Shown here one piece after another: positions 29,832-37,490 of a stretch of 64,000 nucleotides of DNA (the stretch's first letter is position 1; each line of letters opens with the position of its first letter). Made by a program: the position numbers and the translations under genes. The stretch spans positions 744,001-808,000 of the forward strand of contig JAHBTP010000001.1 of assembly GCA_019638485.1 (NCBI GenBank). The letters run 5' to 3'. This stretch comes from Ferruginibacter sp. (GTDB taxonomy: Bacteria; Bacteroidota; Bacteroidia; Chitinophagales; Chitinophagaceae). Under the pieces are notes generated by a model. The model saw only the letters and a program-made list of their open reading frames with translations. It was not told where the DNA came from and did not search any database.

Positions 29832-29862
29832 AAAAAGAAGCCGGCAAAATTAATCGCCGGCT
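29832..29862 (-). terminator. Rho-independent terminator of the class I aldolase gene
   Basis: On the minus strand AGCCGGC and GCCGGCT form a 7-bp stem around an AT-rich loop, followed by TTCTTTTTATTTT. It lies 19 bp after the aldolase stop. Confidence 0.8.
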
Positions 29863-29880
29863 CCTATTTTTTTTATCACA

Positions 29881-30936
29881 TTATGCTAATGTTATACTTT
29901 TATCAAGGTAAACATCCTGGATGGCATTAAGGAGTTCAACGCCATCTTTCATTGGCTTTTGAAAAGCTTTACGGCCGCTAATTAACCCCATTCCGCCGGC
30001 TCTTTTGTTTACAACTGCAGTATATACTGCTTCTGCCAAGTCAGTATGCCCCCTGCTTTCTCCACCACTATTAATGAGGCCTACACGTCCCATATAGCAA
30101 TTGGCTACTTGGTATCTGGTAAGGTCAATTGGGTTATCGGTGGTTAATTTTTCATATACTAATTTACTCGTTTTACCGTGTTTGGTAGCCAAATATCCAC
30201 CATTATTTACCGGTAATTTTTGCTTAATGATGTCTGCCTGAATGGTTACGCCAAGGTGGTTGGCCTGGCCGGTAAAATCTGCTGCGGCACTATAATCAAT
30301 TCCATCAATCTTGAAACCACTATTGCGAACATAACACCACAATACAGTTGACATTCCCAATTGGTGAGCCAATTCAAATGCATTGGCAATTTCCTGTAAT
30401 TGGCGTGTACTTTCATGACTTCCCCAGTAAATAGTAGCTCCTACCGAGATAGCACCCATATTCCAGGCATCTTTTACCTGCCCAAACAACACCTGATCAT
30501 ATTTATTTGGATAGCTAAAAAATTCATTATGATTTATTTTAACCATCATAGGAATTTTGTGAGCATATTTTCTGCTTATACTACCCAAAACACCAAAAGT
30601 GGAAGCAACTGCATTACAGCCTCCCTCAATGGCTAATTTTACAATATTCTCGGGGTCGAAATAGAGTGGGTTAGGAGCAAATGACGCTCCACCACTATGT
30701 TCTACACCCTGATCAACAGGTAAGATAGACACATATCCCGTGCCGGATAACCTTCCATGGTTAAGCATTGCATGCAAACTACGTAGGGTTTGGTTACTTC
30801 TGTTACTGTCCATCCATTGCTCTACATGGTGTGGACCGGGCGCATGAATCAAATCCTTTGAAATGGTTTTGCACTCATGGTTCAACAACTTATCGGCGTC
30901 TTCTCCTAATAAGTCTGCAATTTTACTGGATGCCAT
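29881..30936 (-). CDS. Class I fructose-bisphosphate aldolase (DhnA/FbaB type)
   Basis: A 351-residue Schiff-base aldolase of the archaeal/FbaB type, cleaving fructose-1,6-bisphosphate to two triose phosphates. Family blocks seen are [46 protein letters not shown] and [17 protein letters not shown]. By family comparison the last of these carries the catalytic lysine. The C-terminal stretch [20 protein letters not shown] binds phosphate. I start it at the ATG at 30936; the upstream in-frame TTG lies inside the promoter box. It acts in glycolysis or gluconeogenesis. Confidence 0.93.
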   Translation of the reverse strand: MASSKIADLLGEDADKLLNHECKTISKDLIHAPGPHHVEQWMDSNRSNQTLRSLHAMLNHGRLSGTGYVSILPVDQGVEHSGGASFAPNPLYFDPENIVKLAIEGGCNAVASTFGVLGSISRKYAHKIPMMVKINHNEFFSYPNKYDQVLFGQVKDAWNMGAISVGATIYWGSHESTRQLQEIANAFELAHQLGMSTVLWCYVRNSGFKIDGIDYSAAADFTGQANHLGVTIQADIIKQKLPVNNGGYLATKHGKTSKLVYEKLTTDNPIDLTRYQVANCYMGRVGLINSGGESRGHTDLAEAVYTAVVNKRAGGMGLISGRKAFQKPMKDGVELLNAIQDVYLDKSITLA

Positions 30937-30951
30937 AATTGAAATTTTCTG

Positions 30952-30959
30952 CAAAAATA
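30952..30959 (-). promoter_or_regulatory. Bacteroidota -7 promoter box of the aldolase gene
   Basis: The minus-strand sequence TATTTTTG lies 15 nt before the ATG at 30936. It overlaps a possible upstream TTG start and so decides in favour of the ATG. Confidence 0.5.
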
Positions 30960-31057
30960 CGTACTTACTTTGTTAAAAGCATCACTCAATGATTTATAAC
31001 AGGTTATAAAATGATTAGGGTCAAATTTTTAGTATGTATTGCCACACTGGTTAGTAT

Positions 31058-31825
31058 TTAAGATTTGTTATTCAGAGCCTTAAAATAATCTACCGCTTCA
31101 AGCATCCTGCTACCGTACCAACTAAACATTTCACCATCTGCAAGTATAATTTTGATGTGTTGAGGTAAAAGAGACCGAAGTTCGGCCGCGTGTATTTCTT
31201 TAAAAGGGTAGGGTTCAGATGAAAGAATAATTATTTCAGTTCTCGAATTTATCATGTCCTCAATAGAAATGACAGGATATCGAAATTGTTGGGCAAATAC
31301 ATTTATAAAGCCTGCCATTTCCATCATATAATGAATAAAAGTATCTCCTCCTACACACATATACGGCGCTTTCCATATTACATAAACAGCTTTTCGTGTT
31401 GTATCCGGTTTAAAAGAACCCATCGCAGTTTTAATCTGTTTAATCAATTCGCATCCACGGTTATGCATACCCGTTAGTAAGGATATATCATTAATCATTC
31501 CTAATGCATCCTCAATGGTTACTACATCAGTAAGAAAAACCGGAGCATGTTCTGCAATAGCTTCAATTTGCTCTTTTATATTCTCTTCCTTTCCTGCAAT
31601 TACTAAATCAGGTTTAAGAGATATAATTTCTTCTACATGTAATTTTTTGGGACCGCCTATGCGTTTCTTGGAGGTGTGCCATTGCTGTGGATGTACACAA
31701 AAAGGAGTTATACCTATAACCTGCTCGTTTAAACCCAGATGAAAAAGCAATTCAGTAATAGAAGGAATTACGGATACAATTCGCTGTGCAGGCCTTATTT
31801 CATTTGGTGGTTGAGTGAACAACAT
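31058..31825 (-). CDS. BtuF-like helical-backbone metal/cobalamin-binding protein without signal peptide
   Basis: A 255-residue protein of the periplasmic-binding fold III family used for vitamin B12 or siderophores. The core shows RIVSVIPSITELLFHLGLNEQ, GITPFCVHPQQW, VEEIISLKPDLVIAGKEEN and IEDMINSRTEIIILSSEPYP. It has no signal peptide or lipobox, and no ABC permease or ATPase gene is nearby, so classic import is doubtful. Cytoplasmic homologues of this kind are common in Bacteroidota. A -7 box ends 4 nt before the ATG. The 1.9-kb repeat region lies directly upstream. Confidence 0.85.
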   Translation of the reverse strand: MLFTQPPNEIRPAQRIVSVIPSITELLFHLGLNEQVIGITPFCVHPQQWHTSKKRIGGPKKLHVEEIISLKPDLVIAGKEENIKEQIEAIAEHAPVFLTDVVTIEDALGMINDISLLTGMHNRGCELIKQIKTAMGSFKPDTTRKAVYVIWKAPYMCVGGDTFIHYMMEMAGFINVFAQQFRYPVISIEDMINSRTEIIILSSEPYPFKEIHAAELRSLLPQHIKIILADGEMFSWYGSRMLEAVDYFKALNNKS

Positions 31826-31829
31826 CAGG

Positions 31830-31837
31830 CAAAGCTA
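31830..31837 (-). promoter_or_regulatory. Bacteroidota -7 promoter box abutting the BtuF-like gene
   Basis: The minus-strand sequence TAGCTTTG ends 4 nt before the ATG at 31825, implying a leaderless or near-leaderless transcript. This is the same 4-nt spacing as at 25475 and 39736. Confidence 0.5.
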
Positions 31838-31851
31838 TACCAATAAAAAAA

Positions 31852-31889
31852 CTTCCATTAAATTTCGTGTTAACAAAAATTAATGGAAG
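31852..31889. repeat. Perfect 10-bp inverted repeat
   Basis: CTTCCATTAA at 31852-31861 and TTAATGGAAG at 31880-31889 are exact reverse complements with an 18-nt spacer. There is no T-run, so it is not a standard terminator. Confidence 0.7.
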
Positions 31890-31997
31890 CCATTCAGATT
31901 GTTGTGTGCAACGAACTCTTTGGTTGGTTGCGCAGGATGATTTTAATTTCACTTGGGGGTAAAATGTTTTTATCCTGGTTTCAGTTTTTGGCTTTCG

Positions 31998-32023
31998 CTG
32001 TAGCATTAGCTACAGATTTTTAG
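31998..32023 (+). terminator. Terminator-like hairpin with no obvious gene
   Basis: CTGTAGC, ATTA loop and GCTACAG (31998-32015) form a perfect 7-bp stem followed by ATTTTTAG. No plus-strand gene precedes it, so it may end a non-coding transcript or be incidental. Confidence 0.4.
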
Positions 32024-32269
32024 GATATTAGGATACTTAGTTTCTCAGTGTCTTTCAACACACAGGACTCGGATTCACTTGGTTTTTACTAACATGTTTC
32101 CATGTTACAGAGGATATTGGTCGTTTTCTTTGGTTATTGGTCTTTGGTTTCTTTCATTGGATACTGTAAAAGCTTTCGGATATTGTTTGGCTCTTTTCAA
32201 TTGGATATTGGAATGGTTAGTATTGGATTTTTTGTTGGGTTTCTACAGGATTAAGGCACTATATGTTAA

Positions 32270-32455
32270 GAACTAAAAGTAGAAGTTGACTGATACTGGA
32301 TCTTATGGCTTTTTGGTTAGGATATTGAAGCTCGTTGGCTGGCTTTGTCAGGATTTTTGGATATTGATGATTGATTTCTTATTTCCGATCAATCAACTTC
32401 TGATACAAAGATGCGACAGATAATGCTCCTATACAAGAGCAATACTGCTCCTTTT
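32270..32455. repeat. Inverted-repeat element, copy 1
   Basis: Starts with GAACTAAAAGTAGAAG. It has 14-nt arms at 32281-32294 (AGAAGTTGACTGAT) and 32388-32401 (ATCAATCAACTTCT) that pair fully as RNA if one G-U is allowed. The roughly 93-nt interior contains two GGATATTG words. Downstream, both copies share TGATACAAAGATGC and a CAAGAGCA-rTAyTGC hairpin. Copy 2 lies 1.17 kb away at 33436-33605. Read on the minus strand the outer flank contains CATCTTTG, close to a -7 box. Confidence 0.8.
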
Positions 32456-32932
32456 TCGCAATGTTGAATTCAACCCCTTTGCCGTAAACAACCTATAATG
32501 CCAATAGAAAACTTACCCTGAAAACGATAGTATTTTTACTATTTTAAGTATAAAATACATAATAACTAGGCATAATATCTTAAAAAAATAGATACCTGAC
32601 GCAAAGTAGTAAGAGTTCTATAGGATAAGTTCCTACTTGAAACATTTACAATAGAATTAAAAAATTGGCCATTTTAGTCTAGGGGAATAATATTAAAGCA
32701 ATAATGGAAACTAAAACAAATACTCAGATAGTCAACTTATAAAAATGAAATTTTAAAATTTTACTTTAATTAGTTACTGCCTTATTTTTTACAATTTAAA
32801 GAGGGAGCTTGGTTATGATGGAGATGTTTTTTTGTGTTTAAAAAACTAATGGGTGGTTTTTCAACCAACAAACCTATTTTAAGGTTACGTAATCGCGTCA
32901 GGGCGTTTTTACCTTTTCTGCACTATTTAGGG

Positions 32933-33017
32933 CAAAAAAAAGCCCCCGCCGGCTTTAACCATACGGGAGCGTAAAACTTTCATCCGGATTTTATTCCGGG
33001 TTTCAGGATGGTTTTAC
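32933..33017 (-). ncRNA. Candidate structured RNA or attenuator-like hairpins
   Basis: Read on the minus strand, GTAAAAC ... GTTTTAC (33017 to 32971) closes a stem that encloses a smaller CCGGA/TCCGG hairpin. About 15 nt later AAAGCC-GGCGGG-GGCTTT is followed by a run of T (32956 to 32933), a good terminator. Nothing coding lies upstream or downstream on that strand. It may be the 3' end of a small RNA whose start I cannot place, or a relic of a lost leader. Confidence 0.3.
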
Positions 33018-33082
33018 TTTTCAGAGGGGGTTACTCTATTATCAAGTAAATGAGTTATCCTGGTTTAGTGTGCACTTAGCAT

Positions 33083-33100
33083 TTTTGGATTTTTCCAAAA
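33083..33100. repeat. Small perfect hairpin
   Basis: TTTTGGA, TTTT loop and TCCAAAA form a 7-bp stem. It lies upstream (on the minus strand) of the hairpin cluster at 32933-33017 and may be part of the same structure. Confidence 0.45.
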
Positions 33101-33136
33101 TTGCCGGACATGGCTTTCATTCGGACTGGATTAGAT

Positions 33137-33383
33137 GCCATTATCGCTTTTTACAGCATAGGCAGGTTTTGGGATATTGGTCCGGTTTGGTCTTTCTACA
33201 CCATGATAGTTAGTCATGGATTAGGATATTGGGTTTTAGTTTTGCCATTATCGCTTTTTACAGCATAGGCGGGTTTTGGATATTGATTTCTACTGGTCTT
33301 TCTCTCATGGGTTATTATGATGATAAGATATTGGATAATTGGTTTTGTCATTATCGCTTTTTACAGCATAGACGAATTTTGGA
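33137..33383. repeat. Three tandem units of about 105 bp
   Basis: A core of about 40 bp, GYCATTATCGCTTTTTACAG followed by CATAGRCRRRTTTTGG, occurs at 33137, 33244 and 33347, giving periods of 107 and 103 bp. Units 1 and 2 go on into GATATTG; unit 3 is more diverged. Each core can form a short stem (TATGCT/AGCATA-type with one bulge) on the minus strand. The spacers also share GGATATTGG and GATAATTGG words. This is a degenerate tandem array of unknown role. Confidence 0.8.
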
Positions 33384-33435
33384 TTTTAAATCGGTTTTCA
33401 CAGGGTTTTAATTATTTTATAAAAACGGTGTCAAG

Positions 33436-33605
33436 GAACTAAAAGTAGAAGTTGACTGATACTGGATTTCGGCTTTTTAGGGATATTGGAAATACCTTTT
33501 TTCAGGATTTTTGGATAATGATTGATTAATTTCCTCATCAATCAACTTCTGATACAAAGATGCAACGGTTTACCAGCCTGTGCAAGAGCAGTATTGCCCA
33601 TTTTT
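33436..33605. repeat. Inverted-repeat element, copy 2
   Basis: The same layout as copy 1: GAACTAAAAGTAGAAG opening, arms at 33447-33460 and 33537-33550 identical in sequence to those of copy 1, an interior about 76 nt long with GGATATTGG, and the TGATACAAAGATGC flank. The arms and outer flanks are conserved while the interior differs in length and sequence. That pattern fits selection on the stem or recent spread of a short element. Confidence 0.8.
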
Positions 33606-33713
33606 CAAGTTGTCAGATTTGACATCAAATCGCCTAAATAATAGTGTTTTACCTAAAAAATATATAGGAAAAGTACGTTCGTAGTTTTACGATATTTACA
33701 CTATCGGGTACAT

Positions 33714-33749
33714 ATAAAAAAGAGGCTGCATCGAATGAAATGCAGCCTC
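33714..33749 (-). terminator. Rho-independent terminator of the CBS-type gene
   Basis: On the minus strand GAGGCTGCAT and ATGCAGCCTC form a perfect 10-bp stem with an 8-nt loop and a T-run. It lies 29 bp after the stop codon at 33779. Confidence 0.88.
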
Positions 33750-33778
33750 AGAAAGTGTTTTAGCGTTTCTTTGGTAGG

Positions 33779-35134
33779 CTATTTAGTCAGGCTTTGAATA
33801 ATATCGTATTTAGTAAGAATATGGTATTCCCCGCTTTCATCGCGGCTTAATACAGCGCCATTTTCTTTATTAATATAGGTACCTAATCGCTCTACAGGGG
33901 TATCAAAAGGCACTTCCGGATACGGTTTTTCCATTATTTGGCTCACCTTATAGTCTTTCACCTCTGCATTTTCCAAAACTTTTGAAAACAATCCGCCGGC
34001 TGATATTGCGCCTATATTTTCAAAGCCATCCATAACAGGCACGTTTTCAATGTCGTATTGCTTCATTAATTCAATAGCCTTCATTGCTACATCGTCCTTA
34101 TTAAGAGTAATTAATTTCTTTCTACCCCTGCCACCTACAATATCCTTAAAGCTCTTAACATCCAAAAAGCCTCGCTCCAACATCCATTCATCATTATATA
34201 TCTTGCCTACATACCGGCTGCCATGGTCATGAAATATCAATACAACCACATCATCCTTTTTTAACTGGCTGCTCAATTGTAACAATCCTTGCATACAACT
34301 TCCTGCACTATAACCACAAAAGAGGCCTTCATCCTTAGCTAATTTGCGGGTCATAACAGCTCCATCCTTATCTGTTACCTTTTCAAAAGCATCAATAACC
34401 GACATGTCATAATTCTCAGGTACAAAATCTTCTCCAAAGCCCTCACTTATATATGGGTAAACTTCATTTTGGTCAATTTCTCCGGTATCAAAGTACTTCT
34501 TTAATAAAGAGCCATAAGAATCTATTGCCCAGACCTTTATATTTGGATTTTTCTCTTTCAAATATTTCCCAGTACCTACTATTGTACCCCCTGTTCCTGC
34601 GGCTACAACAAGGTGGGTTATTTTGCCTTCAGTTTGCTTCCAAATTTCTGGGCCTGTTTGTTCGTAATGTGCTTGGCGATTAGCCAAATTATCATATTGA
34701 TTTACATACCAGCTATTGGGCACTTCAGTAGAAAGACGTTTTGAAACTGAATAGTAGGAGCGTGGATCCTCCGGCTCTACATTTGTAGGGCAAACAATAA
34801 CCTCTGCACCGAGAGCACGTAAAATATCTGCTTTCTCCTTGGATTGTTTATCAGTAGTAGTGAATATACATTTATATCCTTTTACTACGGCAGCAAGGGC
34901 TAATCCCATACCCGTATTTCCACTGGTACCTTCAATAATGGTACCGCCGGGCTTTATTTTCCCTTCTTGCTCGGCTACCTCAAGCATTTTTAGCGCCATT
35001 CTGTCCTTAATGGAATTGCCCGGATTAAAGTATTCCACCTTTGCTAATACCGTACAAGGGAGATGGCGGGTTATTTTGTTGATTTTTATTAATGGAGTAT
35101 TGCCAATAGTTTCCAAAATATTATTCAACCACAT
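33779..35134 (-). CDS. Cystathionine beta-synthase-like PLP enzyme with CBS domains
   Basis: A 451-residue enzyme. Residues 1 to about 320 are a fold-type II PLP domain: Schiff-base Lys43 in PGNSIKDRM, phosphate-cradling TSGNTGMG at 70-77, and GTGGTIVGTGKYLK. The C-terminal 120 residues form a pair of CBS domains (IENVPVMDGFENIGAIS; YPEVPFDTPVERLG). The sequence PYISEGFGEDFVPENYD is typical of cystathionine beta-synthase rather than CysK. It probably condenses serine (or O-acetylserine) with homocysteine or sulfide; which one is uncertain. The N-terminal haem domain of animal CBS is absent. A near-match -7 box (TATCTTTA, 35151-35158) lies 16 nt upstream. Confidence 0.9.
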   Translation of the reverse strand: MWLNNILETIGNTPLIKINKITRHLPCTVLAKVEYFNPGNSIKDRMALKMLEVAEQEGKIKPGGTIIEGTSGNTGMGLALAAVVKGYKCIFTTTDKQSKEKADILRALGAEVIVCPTNVEPEDPRSYYSVSKRLSTEVPNSWYVNQYDNLANRQAHYEQTGPEIWKQTEGKITHLVVAAGTGGTIVGTGKYLKEKNPNIKVWAIDSYGSLLKKYFDTGEIDQNEVYPYISEGFGEDFVPENYDMSVIDAFEKVTDKDGAVMTRKLAKDEGLFCGYSAGSCMQGLLQLSSQLKKDDVVVLIFHDHGSRYVGKIYNDEWMLERGFLDVKSFKDIVGGRGRKKLITLNKDDVAMKAIELMKQYDIENVPVMDGFENIGAISAGGLFSKVLENAEVKDYKVSQIMEKPYPEVPFDTPVERLGTYINKENGAVLSRDESGEYHILTKYDIIQSLTK

Positions 35135-35274
35135 AATGTGAAATTTTTGGTAAAGATACTGCCTTTTGCTTAACCCTCGTTTTGATAAGAAATGAAAATC
35201 AGCGGGTTTGAATTGTCGAACTATTTCTATCTATATATATATAGGTAACTACATTTTTCGGTTTTCTCAAAAAG

Positions 35275-35352
35275 TACCTTTGCTCTGTATCCCGTTTTAG
35301 CATCCAATACTTCATATTATTATAGCCTCCAATAAATGGGGGCTTATTTTTT
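35275..35352 (+). promoter_or_regulatory. Promoter-like box followed by a terminator-like hairpin on the plus strand
   Basis: TACCTTTG at 35275-35282 is a full -7 match. Forty nt later AGCCTCC, AATAAAT loop and GGGGGCT (35324-35344) form a 7-bp stem with one G-U pair, followed by TATTTTTTT. Together they could make a transcript of about 65 nt antisense to the end of the S41 gene. The T-run overlaps the Lys-Lys-stop codons of that gene, so the terminator may be coincidence. A palindrome CTATATATATATAG lies at 35231-35244. Confidence 0.3.
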
Positions 35353-36930
35353 TAGCACCTCAAGAGCCTGGTTTATTACCACATCATCACGGTTCATTAC
35401 TTCATAAAACCCCTCACTACGCCATAATTGGCGTGCAATACTAATTTTTATGCTTCTCTGAAGTTGAATTATCTCCTCTTTTTCGAGGTCTTCTATTGTT
35501 ATATTTAAGGAGTCTTTTGATAAAAGTTCATCAAATTCATGAAGCATTTCTTTATTTACTTCAAAATGATTGTTATAGTTTTCCGGCGAGCCCCATTTCA
35601 TTAACCCTTGGCGGTTTTTTACCGAATAGAAATAAGCATAATTCCGAATTAGTTTTGACGAATATATCAGTGCCAGATTGTAGGTGAGTTTTAATGAATC
35701 TTTACCACCATAAATATCAGGAGAAATACCTCCGCCACCATAAAGTTTTTTCCCTGATGGGGTGGTATAAAACTTTTTATTGTCTTCAATAGAAGTGGTA
35801 TCAGGATTTTCAAGGCGAGATTCGGCTGCAGCGTAATAGGCAATGATTCCTTTTTTATATGTGCGCTGAATACTGCGACCAAGTGGGGTGAAGTATCTGG
35901 ATATGGTTAATCGCAAAGCGCTACCATCGCTTAAACTATATTGCTCTTGCACCAATCCCTTCCCAAATGTTTTCCCTCCTATAATAGTAGCTCTATCCCA
36001 ATCTTGTAATGCACCTAATAAAATTTCGCTGGCAGATGCACTACTCCCATTGCAGAGCACCACTAATTCGCCTGTTTCAAATTGGCCGGTACGGCGGCAC
36101 CGATATTCTTTTTTCGGCACATGAAGTCCTTCTGTATAAGTAATTAACTTATCACCCGATAAAAACTCATCTGCAATTTCTACGGCTTCTTCCAAAACGC
36201 CGCCACCATTATCACGCAAATCGAGGATAAGTTTTTTCATGCCCGCTTTGTTTAAAGTGTCAAGGGCTATCATAAATTCGCGGTATGCCTGCTGGGTAAA
36301 TTTGCTTAGGCAGATATATCCAATACCGGGGCTAATCATATAGGAGGCATCAATACTACTTACAGAAACATAATCGCGTTTTACTTTCAAGGATATCTTC
36401 CGGTTATTACGCATTACCGTTATGGTAAGTTCACTGCCTCTGTTTCCTTTCAGGATATCGCGCATCTCTGAGGCATCACGATGCTGACCAGCCATTAATG
36501 AATCACCGGCTTGTAAAATTTTATCGCCCATTTGCATACCAGCTTCCTCTGCGGGCCCTCCGGGTATAACCTGAAGCACATTCATAGTATCGTTAAATAT
36601 GTCGTATTCAATTCCAATACCATAAAAATTTCCGGCTATATCATCATTAACAGTCTCTACCATTTTAGCAGGAATAAATTGAGAATGGGGGTCTAATTGC
36701 ATCAGCATAGCCACAATAGCAGTGTCTGAAAGGTTGCCGATATTTACTGAATCAACATATTTGTTTTTAATAAGTGACAACACCTCATCAACAGGTCGTT
36801 TGCGATCAGTTACAAAAATTTTCTCTCTTGGAAATACGTTGCTTAATTTAAAACCAAGAAATATACCTATTGCCATCGTTATACCAAGCAGCAAAGGGAG
36901 CCAAATATTAAGTTTTCTTTTCGTGTTCAT
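35344..36930 (-). CDS. S41-family C-terminal processing protease (CtpA type)
   Basis: A 528-residue protease with an N-terminal membrane anchor or uncleaved signal (LLLGITMAIGIFLGFKL). A PDZ domain spans about 90-185 (GGPAEEAGMQMGDKILQAGD). The tail-specific-protease core includes LILDLRDNGGGVLEEAVEIA, the catalytic Ser in LCNGSSASASEIL and the catalytic Lys in GGKTFGKGLVQ, so the Ser-Lys dyad is intact. It would cleave periplasmic proteins near their C-termini. It follows the DMT-family gene by 31 bp and may be co-transcribed with it. Confidence 0.94.
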   Translation of the reverse strand: MNTKRKLNIWLPLLLGITMAIGIFLGFKLSNVFPREKIFVTDRKRPVDEVLSLIKNKYVDSVNIGNLSDTAIVAMLMQLDPHSQFIPAKMVETVNDDIAGNFYGIGIEYDIFNDTMNVLQVIPGGPAEEAGMQMGDKILQAGDSLMAGQHRDASEMRDILKGNRGSELTITVMRNNRKISLKVKRDYVSVSSIDASYMISPGIGYICLSKFTQQAYREFMIALDTLNKAGMKKLILDLRDNGGGVLEEAVEIADEFLSGDKLITYTEGLHVPKKEYRCRRTGQFETGELVVLCNGSSASASEILLGALQDWDRATIIGGKTFGKGLVQEQYSLSDGSALRLTISRYFTPLGRSIQRTYKKGIIAYYAAAESRLENPDTTSIEDNKKFYTTPSGKKLYGGGGISPDIYGGKDSLKLTYNLALIYSSKLIRNYAYFYSVKNRQGLMKWGSPENYNNHFEVNKEMLHEFDELLSKDSLNITIEDLEKEEIIQLQRSIKISIARQLWRSEGFYEVMNRDDVVINQALEVLKK

Positions 36931-36961
36931 ATATATATCCGCATTTTCAGCGAATCAGTAG

Positions 36962-37384
36962 TTATAATGTGGATTGAATTTGGGTGCGTTTTTTAAAAGG
37001 CTCATTTTGTTTTGGTGGCTGAAATAAAAAATACACTGCCAATATTAGGAAGATAAATCCAATGATATGATTTAATCTTAAAGTATCCTGTTTAAAAACG
37101 AGCAAGGTAAAAAGCGTAAATACCGTTAACGAAATCGCTTCTTGTATCACTTTTAATTGCCACATATTATACGGGCCACCAAAGCCGGTATATCCCAATC
37201 GGTTGGCAGGAACCTGAAACATATATTCAAACAAGGCTATCACCCAGCTTATTAAAATAATCCACCAAATAGCTGAAAAGTTTACAGCCGGTACCTGCCT
37301 GAATTTTAAGTGACCATACCAGGCAATTGTCATAAATGTATTTGATATTACCAATAGCCCAATGGCTGATATGCCTCTACTCAT
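36962..37384 (-). CDS. DMT-family membrane protein (DUF486)
   Basis: A 140-residue protein with four hydrophobic segments. The family signature is ISNTFMTIAWYGHLKF near the N-terminus, followed by VIALFEYMFQVPANRLGY. I chose the ATG at 37384 (MSRGISAIGLLVISNTF) because DUF486 proteins start right at the first span. The frame extends 24 codons further and would then overlap the divergent gene. A soluble tail of about 15 residues ends the protein. Substrate unknown. Confidence 0.8.
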   Translation of the reverse strand: MSRGISAIGLLVISNTFMTIAWYGHLKFRQVPAVNFSAIWWIILISWVIALFEYMFQVPANRLGYTGFGGPYNMWQLKVIQEAISLTVFTLFTLLVFKQDTLRLNHIIGFIFLILAVYFLFQPPKQNEPFKKRTQIQSTL

Positions 37385-37490
37385 CTTTTGAAGTGTACGC
37401 TGAAATGCGAAGTTAATTTTTTTGTTGCTTAGCGACGGCATTTTGATTATTACCATTAAAATTTATCCTACCTTAATTAAAAAATGTACC

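Larger units (their letters stand above)
31826..33713. other. Gene-free, repeat-rich 1.9-kb segment
   Basis: No open frame here has coding character; short hydrophobic frames come from repeats. From left to right it holds a promoter box for the BtuF-like gene, two hairpins (31852-31889 and 31998-32015), a run rich in GGATATTG and TTGG words (32025-32270), and the first inverted-repeat element (32270-32455). An AT-rich stretch with nothing I can name follows (32460-32925), then a hairpin cluster (32926-33100), a three-unit tandem repeat (33137-33383) and the second inverted-repeat element (33436-33605). The base composition and repeats differ clearly from the tight gene spacing around it. Confidence 0.8.

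Noticed and set aside
32079..32276. 65-residue plus-strand open frame in the repeat segment
   Set aside because: Its hydrophobic sequence comes from repeated TTGG/GGATATTG words; there is no start context or conserved character. The similar 60-residue frame at 33229-33411 is explained by the tandem repeat.
33137..33383. CRISPR array
   Set aside because: Only three repeats, imperfect, with spacing of over 60 bp that itself contains repeated words; no cas gene is present.
32270..33605. Retron msr-msd or group II intron remains
   Set aside because: Paired arms with a variable interior are suggestive, but there is no reverse transcriptase gene or fragment in the window and no branching-G arrangement I can recognise.
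35231..35244. CTATATATATATAG palindrome as a regulator site
   Set aside because: Simple TA repeats are self-complementary by nature; no second site or consensus supports an operator.
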